34,253 bases of DNA, from IMG/VR virus record IMGVR_UViG_3300042889_000233, positions 1 to 34,253 of that record. One strand, 5' to 3'. Numbering within the stretch: position 1 is the stretch's first letter; each line of letters begins with the position of its first letter. This document shows positions 19,649 to 29,195 of the stretch, piece by piece. Position numbers and translations under genes: made by a program. A model generated the notes under the pieces. The model was given only the letters and a program-made list of their open reading frames with translations. It made no database searches and was not told where the DNA came from. This stretch comes from a virus.

Positions 19649-21825
19649 TACTCAACAGGAACTTCAGTCCCAACCTCTTTAGCTGCTGCGGGAACGATAA
19701 ACGATTGAGTAAATGCCGCACGAGTAGGTTCATCCATCAACTTCATCAAAGATGAAACAAACTCATTTGTCCTACCTTTTGGTATTCCAACAGTCATAAA
19801 CTGAGCTAAAGAACCTGGGTTCATCATCAATTCAGCCATCTGCCTGTTGTAAGCGTCAGCGTTGCCTCTTTGCAAATACTCTACTGCAGCCTTCATCAAG
19901 GTAAATGTTCTGTTTAGCAGTTGAGGTGCGTCCTTGGCGACATCTGGGCCACCAATATCTAATGCTCCAACTTTTCGTGCAAGTTCTTTTGCTTTTGAAT
20001 CACGCCTAAGATCAGCCAAAACATTGTTAACAGAAGCAACTTCCTTTGATGTCAAAACGTCAGACAACTTCTCAAATCTTGGAATTCCAGTAGATTTCTT
20101 AATTGTTTGAGCCGCATTTTCTACAGCAACAGAAAATTCACCAGCGGTCTCTTTGCCTAAAGGAGTGTTTAAACTCTTAGACAAATAATCGCCAATCTCC
20201 ATGCGGTTAAGTTTTTTACTGTAATCAGCATAAGAAGTAAGATATTTACTCCACAATCCATCAGATGACTTATTCAATGACGCATCAATAAATTGCTTTG
20301 CATTACCCAAGGCTTTAGCCGCTTGTTGAGGAATTCCACCAGAAGCATATTGCTCACCAAGATTCAACATTTTTGCAACATCTTGATTTGATATTTTTCT
20401 AATGTTTTCGTAAACATCTCGGCTATTTAACAAACCATTTTCATCAGCCTTAGACGCAACTTTATCCCTGATTCCTTGCAAAACAGCTTTGCTTTGGTCA
20501 GATGTTGTGCCACGTATAGCCTTATCTAACTGCTCTGTTAAATCAGAAGCACGTAATGGGAAAAACCCGTTTTGTTCCAAACTGTTAAGTTGGAATTGCT
20601 TGAGTTGTGCTTCTCCACGCAATGTACCTGCAAGCTCTTTGTATGCTTTTGCACGACCTGCCGCTTCTGACGCAATATCACCGGCAGACAACCAACCAGG
20701 CTTTCCTTTTTCAGCCAAAGATTTTTGAATTGTTGCGGCTAAACCAGTCATCCCAGATGTTTGTTCAGCAGCTGCCAAGCTATTAAACTTATCTGAAATC
20801 TCTTTTTCTAACTTAGTAAAGATAGGCCCTGCAAGATTGGTTTGCTCTAATGCAGCCTCACGCATTGGAGTTGTTACTTCTTCTCTTTTTGCAATTACAG
20901 CAGCTCTTTGAGCCTCTGTGCCAGCAATAGATTGAAGTTCTCTAGCTCTAGCCGCCTGTTGTTCAACCAAACGTTCTTCAAAACCACCTGCAACTTTAGG
21001 TTTAGCTGCAAGTTTCTTTTGTGCCGCAGCCAACTCAATAGCAGTTGGAATGTCTGAGATTGCTTGTGCCGCAGTAGGTCTTGATCCAGAAACAATTTCT
21101 TTGGCATCACGCAATGCTTCAATAACTTTTGTTCTATCAGGGCCAGCAAGCTCATTTAATTGTTTTTGCATGAACTCTTGGCGACCAGATGGAGTTAAGC
21201 CCTTTAGCGTGTTTAATAGACCGCCAACAGCCTTAACACCGCCTTCAACAATAGGGCCAAGAATAAAACCAGTAGCCATTTGCTCTAATTTGCGCTCACC
21301 AAATTGTTCTACAGGTGCATTTACTGGTTGTAAAGCACTTAAAGCCGCACCAGTGCTTCCAGAACGGGCTATGTTAGCCATTAGACCAGCGCCAGCAACA
21401 GGTGCTTGCGTTGCCCCTACCAAACGATTAACAGGGCTTACAACGTTACCAAGTGTTTGAAATACATCAAAACCACTACTACCAACTCTTGCTCGACCTT
21501 CTTGAGTTGCTTTTTCAACATCACTAACAAGTTGTGTTGCACCTTTTTTAATCTCGCCACCAAACAATCCTGTGCTTGCCAATAATTGATTAACTGCTAA
21601 TGCAGGGTCAACAACTGCACCTTTGATTGTTCTAGCAATAGGACTGCCCGCACCAAACATCAACTCCATGTTTGAAACGGGTGTTGTTTTCATACCAAGT
21701 TGAGTATAAAAAGTGTCTTTTGGAATATCAGAGTAAAACTTTGAGTGAAAAGCATCGGCTAACTGCATATCAGTCATGTCCGAATACTGTGGGTACTGTT
21801 GACGAATTTCAGCAATCGTAGCCAT
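19648..21825 (-). CDS. Large internal virion or ejection protein
   Basis: 725 residues, mainly helical. The start MATIAEIRQQYPQYSDMTDM, LADAFHSKFYSD, resembles the N-termini of large podovirus ejection proteins. Coiled-coil-rich middle (about 220-500), no catalytic motif found. It is the last of three large Ala/Gln-rich genes downstream of the tail fibre, matching the three ejection proteins of P22 (gp7, gp20, gp16) and T7 (gp14-16) in number and place. Confidence 0.72.
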   Translation of the reverse strand: MATIAEIRQQYPQYSDMTDMQLADAFHSKFYSDIPKDTFYTQLGMKTTPVSNMELMFGAGSPIARTIKGAVVDPALAVNQLLASTGLFGGEIKKGATQLVSDVEKATQEGRARVGSSGFDVFQTLGNVVSPVNRLVGATQAPVAGAGLMANIARSGSTGAALSALQPVNAPVEQFGERKLEQMATGFILGPIVEGGVKAVGGLLNTLKGLTPSGRQEFMQKQLNELAGPDRTKVIEALRDAKEIVSGSRPTAAQAISDIPTAIELAAAQKKLAAKPKVAGGFEERLVEQQAARARELQSIAGTEAQRAAVIAKREEVTTPMREAALEQTNLAGPIFTKLEKEISDKFNSLAAAEQTSGMTGLAATIQKSLAEKGKPGWLSAGDIASEAAGRAKAYKELAGTLRGEAQLKQFQLNSLEQNGFFPLRASDLTEQLDKAIRGTTSDQSKAVLQGIRDKVASKADENGLLNSRDVYENIRKISNQDVAKMLNLGEQYASGGIPQQAAKALGNAKQFIDASLNKSSDGLWSKYLTSYADYSKKLNRMEIGDYLSKSLNTPLGKETAGEFSVAVENAAQTIKKSTGIPRFEKLSDVLTSKEVASVNNVLADLRRDSKAKELARKVGALDIGGPDVAKDAPQLLNRTFTLMKAAVEYLQRGNADAYNRQMAELMMNPGSLAQFMTVGIPKGRTNEFVSSLMKLMDEPTRAAFTQSFIVPAAAKEVGTEVPVE

Positions 21826-21835
21826 ACAAACTCCT

Positions 21836-23056
21836 TTAACGAATACCCAATGGGTCAGCTTTATCTTTTTCAGGCTTTGCGGCTTGACCTTTTAAATACC
21901 TTGTTGAGATATTTTCAATAATTGCCAAATTAGCTTCTTTGGTCATTTTCTCACTACCAAGAGAATCTAAATAGGTTTTCAATTCAACGTTAGAGTTCAA
22001 TTGTTGTGCGCTCATGCCTGTTGCCTCTTTGATGGCATTAAGCAATTGCAGACGAATGCTCTTTAACTCATCACGTTTTGCTTGAGTTTTAGTACCCAAG
22101 GCTTGACCAGCAATTTGACCTGCAGTTCCTGATTGCAATGATGTGACCAAGTTTGCCAAAGGTTGCTTGGATGTACTTGTCATTCCACCCAACTTGTAAA
22201 GATCATTTACAAGCGTTTTGGCGGTTTCAAGAGTATCGGATAGAACCTCTTTGCCTTCTGCCGCTTTTTCTGCTTTTTCTTGTGCCTTGAGAACTGCCGC
22301 ACTTGGGCCTTTAAGGGAGGCAGCAAGAACAGCCAAATCTTGTTTCGTTTGGTTTTGCATTTGTGCAATTTGCATAGCTGTAGCACCACGCTCACGAGCC
22401 GCTTCAATCTTGGCATCTGCCGCGACTTTAGCTCTTTCTAGCGCAGCATCAGCCGCAGTTTTAGCCGCTTCAGTCTTAGCTTGTGCGCCTTCTGTTCTGC
22501 TTTGAGCCGCTGTTAAAGCCGCCAAAACCTTCTCTGGTGGGCCATATTTGGTTAGAACTCCAATAACTTGATCTTGAGTTGCATCAGGGCCAAGTTTAGA
22601 CAATTCATCACGCAATTGCTCTTCTTGCCTAACAGACAATTGAGTCTTAGCCGCAGTTGCCAATGAAGACTGTTCTGCCGCCCGTCTTTGTTGTACCAAA
22701 GCCATCTCACTCTGTGCTTGACGAGCATATTGAGCCAAAGCCATAGCACCTTGTTGGTCACCAGCTTGAGCAAGCATCTGAGCACCTTTCAAGATCGACT
22801 CAGGATTGGTTTGGTCAATCTGTTGGGCAATAGTGTTTCTAGCACTAATCAGCTTTAACTGAGGGTCTTCTATTCCCAAAGCACCCGCAAAACCACGACC
22901 TACTTGACCAACACTAGCACCCAACTGTGCACGAGCCGCAGCACCAGGGTCTAGTTGTGCTAATTCATAACCTCTTTTTAAGTCTTGTTGATACTGTTGA
23001 CCCTGATACATCTCAGGAGTCATACCGAATAGACCTGCAATCATACTGTCTGCCAT
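21836..23056 (-). CDS. Ejection protein, helical
   Basis: 406 residues. MADSMIAGLFGMTPEMYQGQ begins a protein rich in Ala and Gln with long coiled coils (about 115-260) and QLGASVGQVGRGFAGALG early on. Typical of a helical internal virion protein that leaves with the DNA. Follows the Gly/Thr-repeat protein after nine bases and precedes the 725-residue protein. Confidence 0.72.
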   Translation of the reverse strand: MADSMIAGLFGMTPEMYQGQQYQQDLKRGYELAQLDPGAAARAQLGASVGQVGRGFAGALGIEDPQLKLISARNTIAQQIDQTNPESILKGAQMLAQAGDQQGAMALAQYARQAQSEMALVQQRRAAEQSSLATAAKTQLSVRQEEQLRDELSKLGPDATQDQVIGVLTKYGPPEKVLAALTAAQSRTEGAQAKTEAAKTAADAALERAKVAADAKIEAARERGATAMQIAQMQNQTKQDLAVLAASLKGPSAAVLKAQEKAEKAAEGKEVLSDTLETAKTLVNDLYKLGGMTSTSKQPLANLVTSLQSGTAGQIAGQALGTKTQAKRDELKSIRLQLLNAIKEATGMSAQQLNSNVELKTYLDSLGSEKMTKEANLAIIENISTRYLKGQAAKPEKDKADPLGIR

Positions 23057-23065
23057 GATAATTCC

Positions 23066-25216
23066 TTACGAAAATAAACCGCCAAACACATTGCCAAGTG
23101 CCTGACCAAACATAGCATTAGGATTACCTGCCGCCATCAATGCTTGAGCATAAGGATTAGCAGTAGCGTTAGCACTTGTTGCTAAATTAGTACTTAGTTG
23201 AGCACCTGTTAAACCCAATTTTCCTACATTTGCTCCTGCTGTAGATGTCTGTTGAGCCAGATTAGTGCCCATAGTAAATGGTTGTTGTGCCGCAGTCTCT
23301 AAGCCTTGAACCTGACCTAAAGCAGTCGTATAGGGCGTATAAGCCGCTTGCTGACCACCATAGTATTGACCCATAGCTTGTGAGCCTTGGCCTAATAGAC
23401 TTGAACCAAACAAAACATCTCTCTGACCTAATTGTTGAGCATTAGCCGCTAACTCAGCCTCTTGTCTAGCACGAGCGTTAAATAATGCTTGTAACTCAGG
23501 AGTAGTAGCACCCATAGTGCCACCTTGAGCAACAGATAAACCGCCACGACCTTGTTGTTGGAGTCTGTTTTGCAGATTAGCCAACTCTAACTCACGACCA
23601 GGTTGCAATAATTGCATCTGTTGATTGAGATAATTCTGTGCAACAGATTCAGGAGATTGAGCCAAGTATTGATTACCAAGATTAAACAAACTCTGTGCGC
23701 CTGTTTGCAGAGGTGCAAACTGTGCTTGTGCACCTTCTGCTTGTTGCAGACCAGACTCAGCCAACTTAACTAAGCGGTCTTGAGCATTCTTAGCTTCAGG
23801 ACTTAGTGTGTATCCTGCGCTTGTCAGTTGACCTGTTACTGGATCGACTGCAAACTGTGAAGTGCCAAATCGTGTGGTCATTCCTACTGGCCTGAAAGCC
23901 GCAGATGCTTTAGCCGCAGCAGTCTCAGCATCAATCCTCTGTTGAGCCGCAAGAGCCGCTTCTTTAGATTGTTGCATCTGAAGCAAACTACCCGCAGTGC
24001 CTAGTCCACCAGAAAGCAGATTAGCCAGATTATTTACATTTAATCCTGTACCAAGTCCTGTTCCCACACCAGTTGTCAACGCACCTGTACCCAATGTTCC
24101 TGTGCCTAAACCAGTGACACCACCAGTAACGCCTGTTCCAGTTCCTGTACCTAATAAAGTAGTACCTAGAGTAGAACCCGTAAGAACTCCAGTTCCCGTC
24201 AATGCACCTGTGCCAGTACCAAGCAATGTTGTTCCAAGACCTGATCCCGTCAAAACGCCAGTACCTGCTAAACCTGTACCTGCGGTAATTCCTGCGCCAG
24301 TTCCTGTACCTAAACCTGCACCCGTAGTGCTAAGACCAAGACCGCCTGCACCCGATGTAATTCCAGTTCCTGTACCCATGCCAGTAACTGTAGACCCTAA
24401 ACCAGTTCCCGTAGTAAGTCCTGTTCCAGTAGTAAGTCCTGTGCCAGCAGTAACACCTGTTCCTGTACCTGCGCCACCAGTAGTTAACAAACCAGTACCT
24501 GCCGCACCACCAGTACCATACAGAGCCGCAGACTCAGCCGCAGTTAATGCTCCTGTACCTGCGGGGATTCCACTTAGACCCGCCAAGTCTGAACCAATTA
24601 CACCTGCTGTACCTAAAGCACTTGCGCCTGTCCCATATAAAGCGGCTGATTCTGCCGCAGTTAAAGCACCCGCACCCGCAGTACCGCCCAACTCAGCTAA
24701 TGTTAAACCTGTTGTACCAGCACCACCTAAAGCTCCCGCACCACCAAACAATCCACCCGCAGCCGCACCACCTAAAGCGGCTAAAACTACTGGGTCTTTA
24801 AAGGCATCTACCAAGCCACCAAAGAATGATTGGTCTTCTTTAGTTTTTATGGTGTTTACAAGATCGCCAGTAGGACTGTAAACCTGAATTGGTGTTCCAA
24901 CAGGGGATTTATAGTTAACATCGCCAGTTGGGACTTTTTCAACATAAACATTCTCAAGACCGCCAACTTGCTGATCCATACCAGAACCAGTAGTTTGATA
25001 TTGAGGAGCAACACGAGTATCACCAAGGGTAATACTTGAGCCAGGAGGAACAGTAACCGCAACCCTAGAAAGCACCTCACCCTCTGACAAGCCAACAGCT
25101 TGAGCCATCTGAGCAGGAGAAACCCCATAGGTTTCCATTGCCTTAACAATTTGCTCATCGGTCATGCCTGGATTCCTAAGTAGGAAATCCACAATTTCTT
25201 GACTTGTGTACGCCAT
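23066..25216 (-). CDS. Putative ejection protein with a Gly/Thr repeat domain
   Basis: 716 residues. N-terminal 130 residues: a helical domain (MAYTSQEIVDFLLRNPGMTD, then MAQAVGLSEGEVLSRVAV) followed by strands. Residues about 150-400 are a Gly/Thr/Ala/Leu repeat with GALTAAESAALYGTG twice and many GTGLTTGTG units. Residues 410-716 are Gln/Ala-rich helices ending in NPNAMFGQALGNVFGGLFS. The hydrophobic, glycine-rich middle could insert into membranes. Place in the gene order suggests the first of three ejection proteins; a tail component is the alternative. Confidence 0.62.
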   Translation of the reverse strand: MAYTSQEIVDFLLRNPGMTDEQIVKAMETYGVSPAQMAQAVGLSEGEVLSRVAVTVPPGSSITLGDTRVAPQYQTTGSGMDQQVGGLENVYVEKVPTGDVNYKSPVGTPIQVYSPTGDLVNTIKTKEDQSFFGGLVDAFKDPVVLAALGGAAAGGLFGGAGALGGAGTTGLTLAELGGTAGAGALTAAESAALYGTGASALGTAGVIGSDLAGLSGIPAGTGALTAAESAALYGTGGAAGTGLLTTGGAGTGTGVTAGTGLTTGTGLTTGTGLGSTVTGMGTGTGITSGAGGLGLSTTGAGLGTGTGAGITAGTGLAGTGVLTGSGLGTTLLGTGTGALTGTGVLTGSTLGTTLLGTGTGTGVTGGVTGLGTGTLGTGALTTGVGTGLGTGLNVNNLANLLSGGLGTAGSLLQMQQSKEAALAAQQRIDAETAAAKASAAFRPVGMTTRFGTSQFAVDPVTGQLTSAGYTLSPEAKNAQDRLVKLAESGLQQAEGAQAQFAPLQTGAQSLFNLGNQYLAQSPESVAQNYLNQQMQLLQPGRELELANLQNRLQQQGRGGLSVAQGGTMGATTPELQALFNARARQEAELAANAQQLGQRDVLFGSSLLGQGSQAMGQYYGGQQAAYTPYTTALGQVQGLETAAQQPFTMGTNLAQQTSTAGANVGKLGLTGAQLSTNLATSANATANPYAQALMAAGNPNAMFGQALGNVFGGLFS
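24016..24766 (-). repeat. Degenerate coding repeats, Gly/Thr-rich
   Basis: DNA coding for residues about 150-400 of the 716-residue protein. Short units such as CCTGTACC and CCAGTTCCTGTACC recur dozens of times, and a 15-residue unit (GALTAAESAALYGTG) is encoded near 24505-24550 and 24650-24695. Such repeats can grow or shrink by slippage or recombination without losing frame. Confidence 0.8.
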
Positions 25217-25221
25217 GATGT

Positions 25222-25362
25222 TTACTCCGCTTCTTTAGGAACTTGCGCTTCAGCCTGTTCTTTAATCTTTACGATAAGAGGCCACACGCCACTACTCGAA
25301 GGCAACTGCCCCAAAGTTTGCAATACAAAGTTAATCTCGTTAACGTCTAACTCTAATTTCAT
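25222..25362 (-). CDS. 46-residue conserved small protein
   Basis: MKLELDVNEINFVLQTLGQL at the start, then a WPLIVKIKEQAEAQ helix. This MKLEL-x-V-x-E-x-N-x-(V/I)L-x-TLG-x-LP pattern is frequent next to phage tail genes. ATGA overlap with the gene before. Function unknown. Confidence 0.65.
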   Translation of the reverse strand: MKLELDVNEINFVLQTLGQLPSSSGVWPLIVKIKEQAEAQVPKEAE

Positions 25363-25664
25363 GCTGCACTCCAAGGTACGCCTGACGCTTGCGTAGGATT
25401 CTTCTGCAAAGCAATATTAGCCGCCAGAGCATCTTCAGTAGCTTGTTTATCAACACCATTAGCCCACACCCAATCTAATACTTCAGCCATAGTGACATTT
25501 GCATAGGGGATTGTGGGTGTACCAGAAGCCCATGAACTTGTTGAGTAGATTGAAGCCATGTAGTCGCCATCTACTGCACGGCAAGTCCAGTGCGCTTGTG
25601 TAATGAAACCCGTTGCAGTTTCGTAGTCAGTTTGGGTAATTACCCATTTGTAAGTAGTAGTCAT
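25359..25664 (-). CDS. Conserved tail-region protein
   Basis: 101 residues. MTTTYKWVITQTDYETATGF, then AHWTCRAVDGDYMASIY and NVTMAEVLDWVWANGVDK, ending in a proline-containing tail. Small proteins with a YKW start, beta sheet core and a short helical part are common beside tail fibre genes in podoviruses and cyanophages (DUF7936-like, by my memory). Perhaps a fibre accessory protein. Confidence 0.62.
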   Translation of the reverse strand: MTTTYKWVITQTDYETATGFITQAHWTCRAVDGDYMASIYSTSSWASGTPTIPYANVTMAEVLDWVWANGVDKQATEDALAANIALQKNPTQASGVPWSAA

Positions 25665-25683
25665 GATATTTACCTTTCAAAGA

Positions 25684-26184
25684 TTAGCGGCAGAAAGACG
25701 CTGAGTTATACGCAAACTTGCCATGATGTAATGCTCTTGCTTCGTCGGCAACCAAACCCGCAAGTTCTAGGTCTTTAAAGTAACCAATAATCTTGGATTT
25801 ACCATTGACACATAACCTGACAAGCCATGCCTTACTGTGATTGTGCCAACTTACGCCACGAAAGCCTGATGTATTGTTTTTGCACATACCCTTGTTGTAT
25901 TGGTTTTCGCTTCTAGTGGCTTCACGCAAGTTTTCAATGCGGTTATCTTGTTTGTCACCATTGATATGGTCAATTTCTTTTGGCAAGTAACCATGCTCAA
26001 GCAAGAAAATCAATCTGTGAACCTTGTGTGGCTTACCCATCCAAGTCACATGACGATAGCCAGTAGGATGGATTGAGCCAACTTCCTGACCAATAAGATA
26101 CTGTTTGGTAAAGTGAGTTACTTTTTTCCAGTACAAATGACCATCTTTGTGGTCAAAGTATTCTGCGACTAATGCTTGATTCAT
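25684..26184 (-). CDS. HNH homing endonuclease with AP2 domain
   Basis: 166 residues. HRLIFLLEHGYLPKEIDHIN and DNRIENLREATRSENQYN form the HNH core; residues about 105-160 (GFRGVSWHNHSKAWLVRLCV, then a DLELAGLVADEARALHHG helix) are an AP2-type DNA-binding domain. This fusion is a known class of phage homing endonuclease. It stands between the tail fibre gene and the next tail-region gene. Confidence 0.94.
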   Translation of the reverse strand: MNQALVAEYFDHKDGHLYWKKVTHFTKQYLIGQEVGSIHPTGYRHVTWMGKPHKVHRLIFLLEHGYLPKEIDHINGDKQDNRIENLREATRSENQYNKGMCKNNTSGFRGVSWHNHSKAWLVRLCVNGKSKIIGYFKDLELAGLVADEARALHHGKFAYNSASFCR

Positions 26185-26190
26185 AATTTA

Positions 26191-28656
26191 TTATCCATTT
26201 AATACAGAACGAGAAACTTCAATCCATTCTGTGCCATTAAATAACAAAGCCAATGTTGCAAATTGAGCAGATGTAAAGTTAATTGAACCTGCTAGTCTTG
26301 CATTACTTCTGTTGATTGTTGTGTTTGCATCATTGAAAAGCAAATACAGAATTTGACCAGTAACTGCACCTGTAAAGTTGGTGATAGTAGTTGCGCTTGA
26401 ATTGGAAATTGGCATATAAGTAATGCCAGTAACTGATGGAGTTGTTGCACCTGCTGTATAACTTCCACCACGATGAACAATGCCAGCACTAGCAGTTCCA
26501 CTTACCGATAAATTGGTTGCACCTGGGTCACTTGTATTTCCCAATGACAAGCCACCAGAGGCGTGTAATGTAAGCGCCTGAGTAAAGGAGATAGCGTTCC
26601 CTGCTGTGCCTGATGCGGCTGTATTCCAAGTATGTGTGCCACGATATTGGTTATACAAAGCAGGGGCGTAAAGACTGTTTCCGTACTTCCATCCTGCGTT
26701 GTAGTAGCAACCTTCAGTAACATAAACATCTCCAGCACCGCCACTAACAAAAGCATTACCCGCAGAGCCAACTTCTAAAACAGTTCTGCTTGCCCAAGCA
26801 CTCGGAGTAACTCCCAAGCCTAGATTGCCTGATGAGTCGAGTGTCATGTCATAGGCGGCACGATTTGTAAAGTTAGTGCCAAATCGAATTGCGGCATTTG
26901 AATATTGCAAAATATCAGCAACACCACTATTGCCTGATTTCTCAATAGTGAAATAATCACCGCCACCAAGATTTGCACCATCAGCATCTAATGCCAATAC
27001 TGCTCTTCGGCTTGCGGCAGTTGCGCTTGATGTGTTGTAAAAGCCACCACCAGCGTTGTTTGCGGCAGTTGCATCACCAGTTCTAAACCAACCATTAAAA
27101 CTTGCGCCAGTGCTTCCTACTACTTCCAGCCTTCCATTAGGTGACGAAGTACCAAACCCTACATTGATTCCACTAGCCGTATAAAGTGATGTAGGCGTAA
27201 TACGAAAATTTTCTGCGTAACCAACACCAGTTGTAAAAATTAAATCATTAGCAGTTGTTGCATAAATTGCATTTAAAAGCGTACTTCCATTTAAAAATTC
27301 AAATATGCCACCACGAGAACTACCTGATATTTGAAGAACGCCGTATTCATTTACACCTGTATTTTGAAAACGACCGCTTGAACCACCTGTACTTCTTGAT
27401 GCAGTTAATTGAGAGCCATCAAAAGTAAGCGCAGAACCAGTAGCCAATGCACTAGAACTAGATGCGTAAACCACACCGCCTGATGTGAATGATGTTAGGT
27501 TTGTACCGCCATTGGCAGTAGGTAAAGTTCCTGTCACTCCAGTTGTCAAAGGCAAACCAGTTGCATTAGTCAATGTTGCGCTTGTAGGAGTTCCTAGAAT
27601 AGGGGTAACAAGTGTCGGGCTTGTCGCAAAGACGTTAGCACCGCTACCAGTTTCGTCTGTCAAAGCAGCCGCTAGGTTTGCACTTGATGGAGTCGCTAGA
27701 AAGGTTGCTACACCTGTTCCTAGACCTGATACACCTGTAGATATAGGAAGACCTGTAGCGTTCGTTAAGGTTGCGCTAGTAGGTGTTCCAAGGATAGGTG
27801 TGACTAGGGTAGGAGAAGTAGCAAATACTGCTGAACCACTACCAGTTTCATCTGTCAAAGCACCCGCTAATTGAGATGAAGTGAAAGAACCCAAAGAGGT
27901 AGCATTGCCAACAGAAGTGACTGCACCTGTTAAGTTTGCGTTAGTAGTGACGTTACCCGCAGTTAAACCAGAAGCAGTACCTGTGATGTTTGTGCCTACC
28001 AAGGCTGATGGAGTGCCAAGGGCGGGAGTGACCAATGTTGGGCTATTGGCAAACACCAAAGCACCTGATCCTGTTTCGTCAGATACAGCAGAAGCTAAGT
28101 TGGCACTGGATGGTGTACCCAAGAAAGTAGCTACACCCGTACCCAAACCACTCACACCTGTAGAGATTGGCAGACCTGTGGCGTTTGTCAAAGTACCAGA
28201 AGCAGGAGTTCCCAATGCGGGAGTCACCAATGTTGGCGAGTTTGACAACACTACATTGCCTGTGCCAGTAGAGCTAGTTACACCAGTACCACCATTGGCA
28301 ACAGGCAACGTACCTGTGATGTCGCCAGTATTGATACTGATTGCATCCCAAGTAGCGTTAGTGCCATCAGTCTGAAGATACTTGCTAGAGTTACCTGTTT
28401 GGCTAGGCAATAGATTGTTCAAAGCCGCAGCCGCAGTAGAAGCACCAGTACCGCCATCAGCAACTGCTAAGTCTGTAATACCTGTAATAGAACCACCAGT
28501 AATTGCCGCAGCAGAGTTATCTGTCTTCGTAGAGATGGCAGTAGCTATGTTATTGAACTCAGTGTCAATCTCAGTACCACGGACAATCTTTAGCGGATCA
28601 CCAGGAGATAAGTTATCCTTGGTGGCGAAATTCGTGGACTTTGTATAATTTGACAA
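26191..28656 (-). CDS. Tail fibre protein
   Basis: 821 residues, likely trimeric and beta-rich, for host recognition. The N-terminus (about 1-60) includes DPLKIVRGTEIDTEFNNIATAI, a common virion-anchoring start in fibres. Residues 141-385 are repeats with PTLVTP-x-LGTP and ATGLPISTGVSGLGTGVATF. Then a variable middle and a C-terminal domain (YMPISNSSATTITNF...). Both flanking spaces hold HNH genes. Open frames on the opposite strand are shadows of the repeats. Confidence 0.9.
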   Translation of the reverse strand: MSNYTKSTNFATKDNLSPGDPLKIVRGTEIDTEFNNIATAISTKTDNSAAAITGGSITGITDLAVADGGTGASTAAAALNNLLPSQTGNSSKYLQTDGTNATWDAISINTGDITGTLPVANGGTGVTSSTGTGNVVLSNSPTLVTPALGTPASGTLTNATGLPISTGVSGLGTGVATFLGTPSSANLASAVSDETGSGALVFANSPTLVTPALGTPSALVGTNITGTASGLTAGNVTTNANLTGAVTSVGNATSLGSFTSSQLAGALTDETGSGSAVFATSPTLVTPILGTPTSATLTNATGLPISTGVSGLGTGVATFLATPSSANLAAALTDETGSGANVFATSPTLVTPILGTPTSATLTNATGLPLTTGVTGTLPTANGGTNLTSFTSGGVVYASSSSALATGSALTFDGSQLTASRSTGGSSGRFQNTGVNEYGVLQISGSSRGGIFEFLNGSTLLNAIYATTANDLIFTTGVGYAENFRITPTSLYTASGINVGFGTSSPNGRLEVVGSTGASFNGWFRTGDATAANNAGGGFYNTSSATAASRRAVLALDADGANLGGGDYFTIEKSGNSGVADILQYSNAAIRFGTNFTNRAAYDMTLDSSGNLGLGVTPSAWASRTVLEVGSAGNAFVSGGAGDVYVTEGCYYNAGWKYGNSLYAPALYNQYRGTHTWNTAASGTAGNAISFTQALTLHASGGLSLGNTSDPGATNLSVSGTASAGIVHRGGSYTAGATTPSVTGITYMPISNSSATTITNFTGAVTGQILYLLFNDANTTINRSNARLAGSINFTSAQFATLALLFNGTEWIEVSRSVLNG
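27501..28236 (-). repeat. Repeats in the tail fibre gene
   Basis: Encodes residues 141-385. A block of about 70 residues (LGTP-x-S-x-TLTNATGLPISTGVSGLGTGVATFL-x-TPSSANLA...DETGSG...SPTLVTP) occurs at about 147-212 and again at about 288-353, with partial copies between and after. Synonymous changes separate the copies, so this is an old duplication kept under selection. Confidence 0.8.
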
Positions 28657-28658
28657 GA

Positions 28659-29195
28659 TTATTCTCCTTGTGTCAGATAAGCTAGTAACATTTCTAATTC
28701 TTGCAGAGTTGCATAACCTTTTATGCGATTAGCTTTCCAAGAGATAATTTGAATGTTATCTGGTGTGTAACCTTTTGTTGAATCTATGCGGTCAATACTA
28801 GGACTATTTTCTCTAAATCCAGCAGTATTGAATTCTAGTTTCATTCCAAAAATAGGGCAACATCCATCAGTAGGATAGATTGCTTTTATATCTTCAACAG
28901 TAATCGTATGTTCACGATTCTTATTTCTTGCTCGTTGTTTTGAAGCGTTGAGCAACATATTCAAACGGAAGTCAAAATCTTGTCGTTTGGTATTTAAATA
29001 TTGTTTTTCGTAATCTCTGCGTTTTTGAGGATTTTCTACTCTACGCTTGGCTTGATAAGCAACGTCACATGAGCGACATTTATATTGCAATCCATCAGGA
29101 GATGCTTTGTTTTTTGTAAATGATGTAAATGGTTTTGGTTCTTTACAGCTATTGCAAATCTTTGTTGATTGAACAAAATTAAGAACAGTACTCAT
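28659..29195 (-). CDS. HNH-like homing endonuclease with N-terminal zinc finger
   Basis: 178 residues. Two CxxC pairs at the start (CNSCKEPKPFTSFTKNK, then CRSCD), basic linker, then CCPIFGMKL and SIDRIDSTKGYTPDNIQIIS, ending WKANRIKGYATLQEL. The S-x-DRID-x-x-GY-x-x-(D/E)N pattern is typical of endonuclease VII/HNH-like homing enzymes. It lies between the nozzle and fibre genes and overlaps the former by four bases. Confidence 0.88.
   Translation of the reverse strand: MSTVLNFVQSTKICNSCKEPKPFTSFTKNKASPDGLQYKCRSCDVAYQAKRRVENPQKRRDYEKQYLNTKRQDFDFRLNMLLNASKQRARNKNREHTITVEDIKAIYPTDGCCPIFGMKLEFNTAGFRENSPSIDRIDSTKGYTPDNIQIISWKANRIKGYATLQELEMLLAYLTQGE

Noticed and set aside
23997-24881. 294-codon plus-strand Pro/Val-rich frame
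   Set aside because: Reverse of the Gly/Thr repeat coding strand; low complexity and no start signal.
27485-28648. Three long plus-strand frames opposite the tail fibre gene
   Set aside because: They are shadows of the repeated, biased codons of the fibre; rich in Val, Pro and Ala with no ribosome sites.
26191-28656. Diversity-generating retroelement acting on the fibre
   Set aside because: No reverse transcriptase and no template repeat are visible; internal repeats are simple duplications with synonymous drift.
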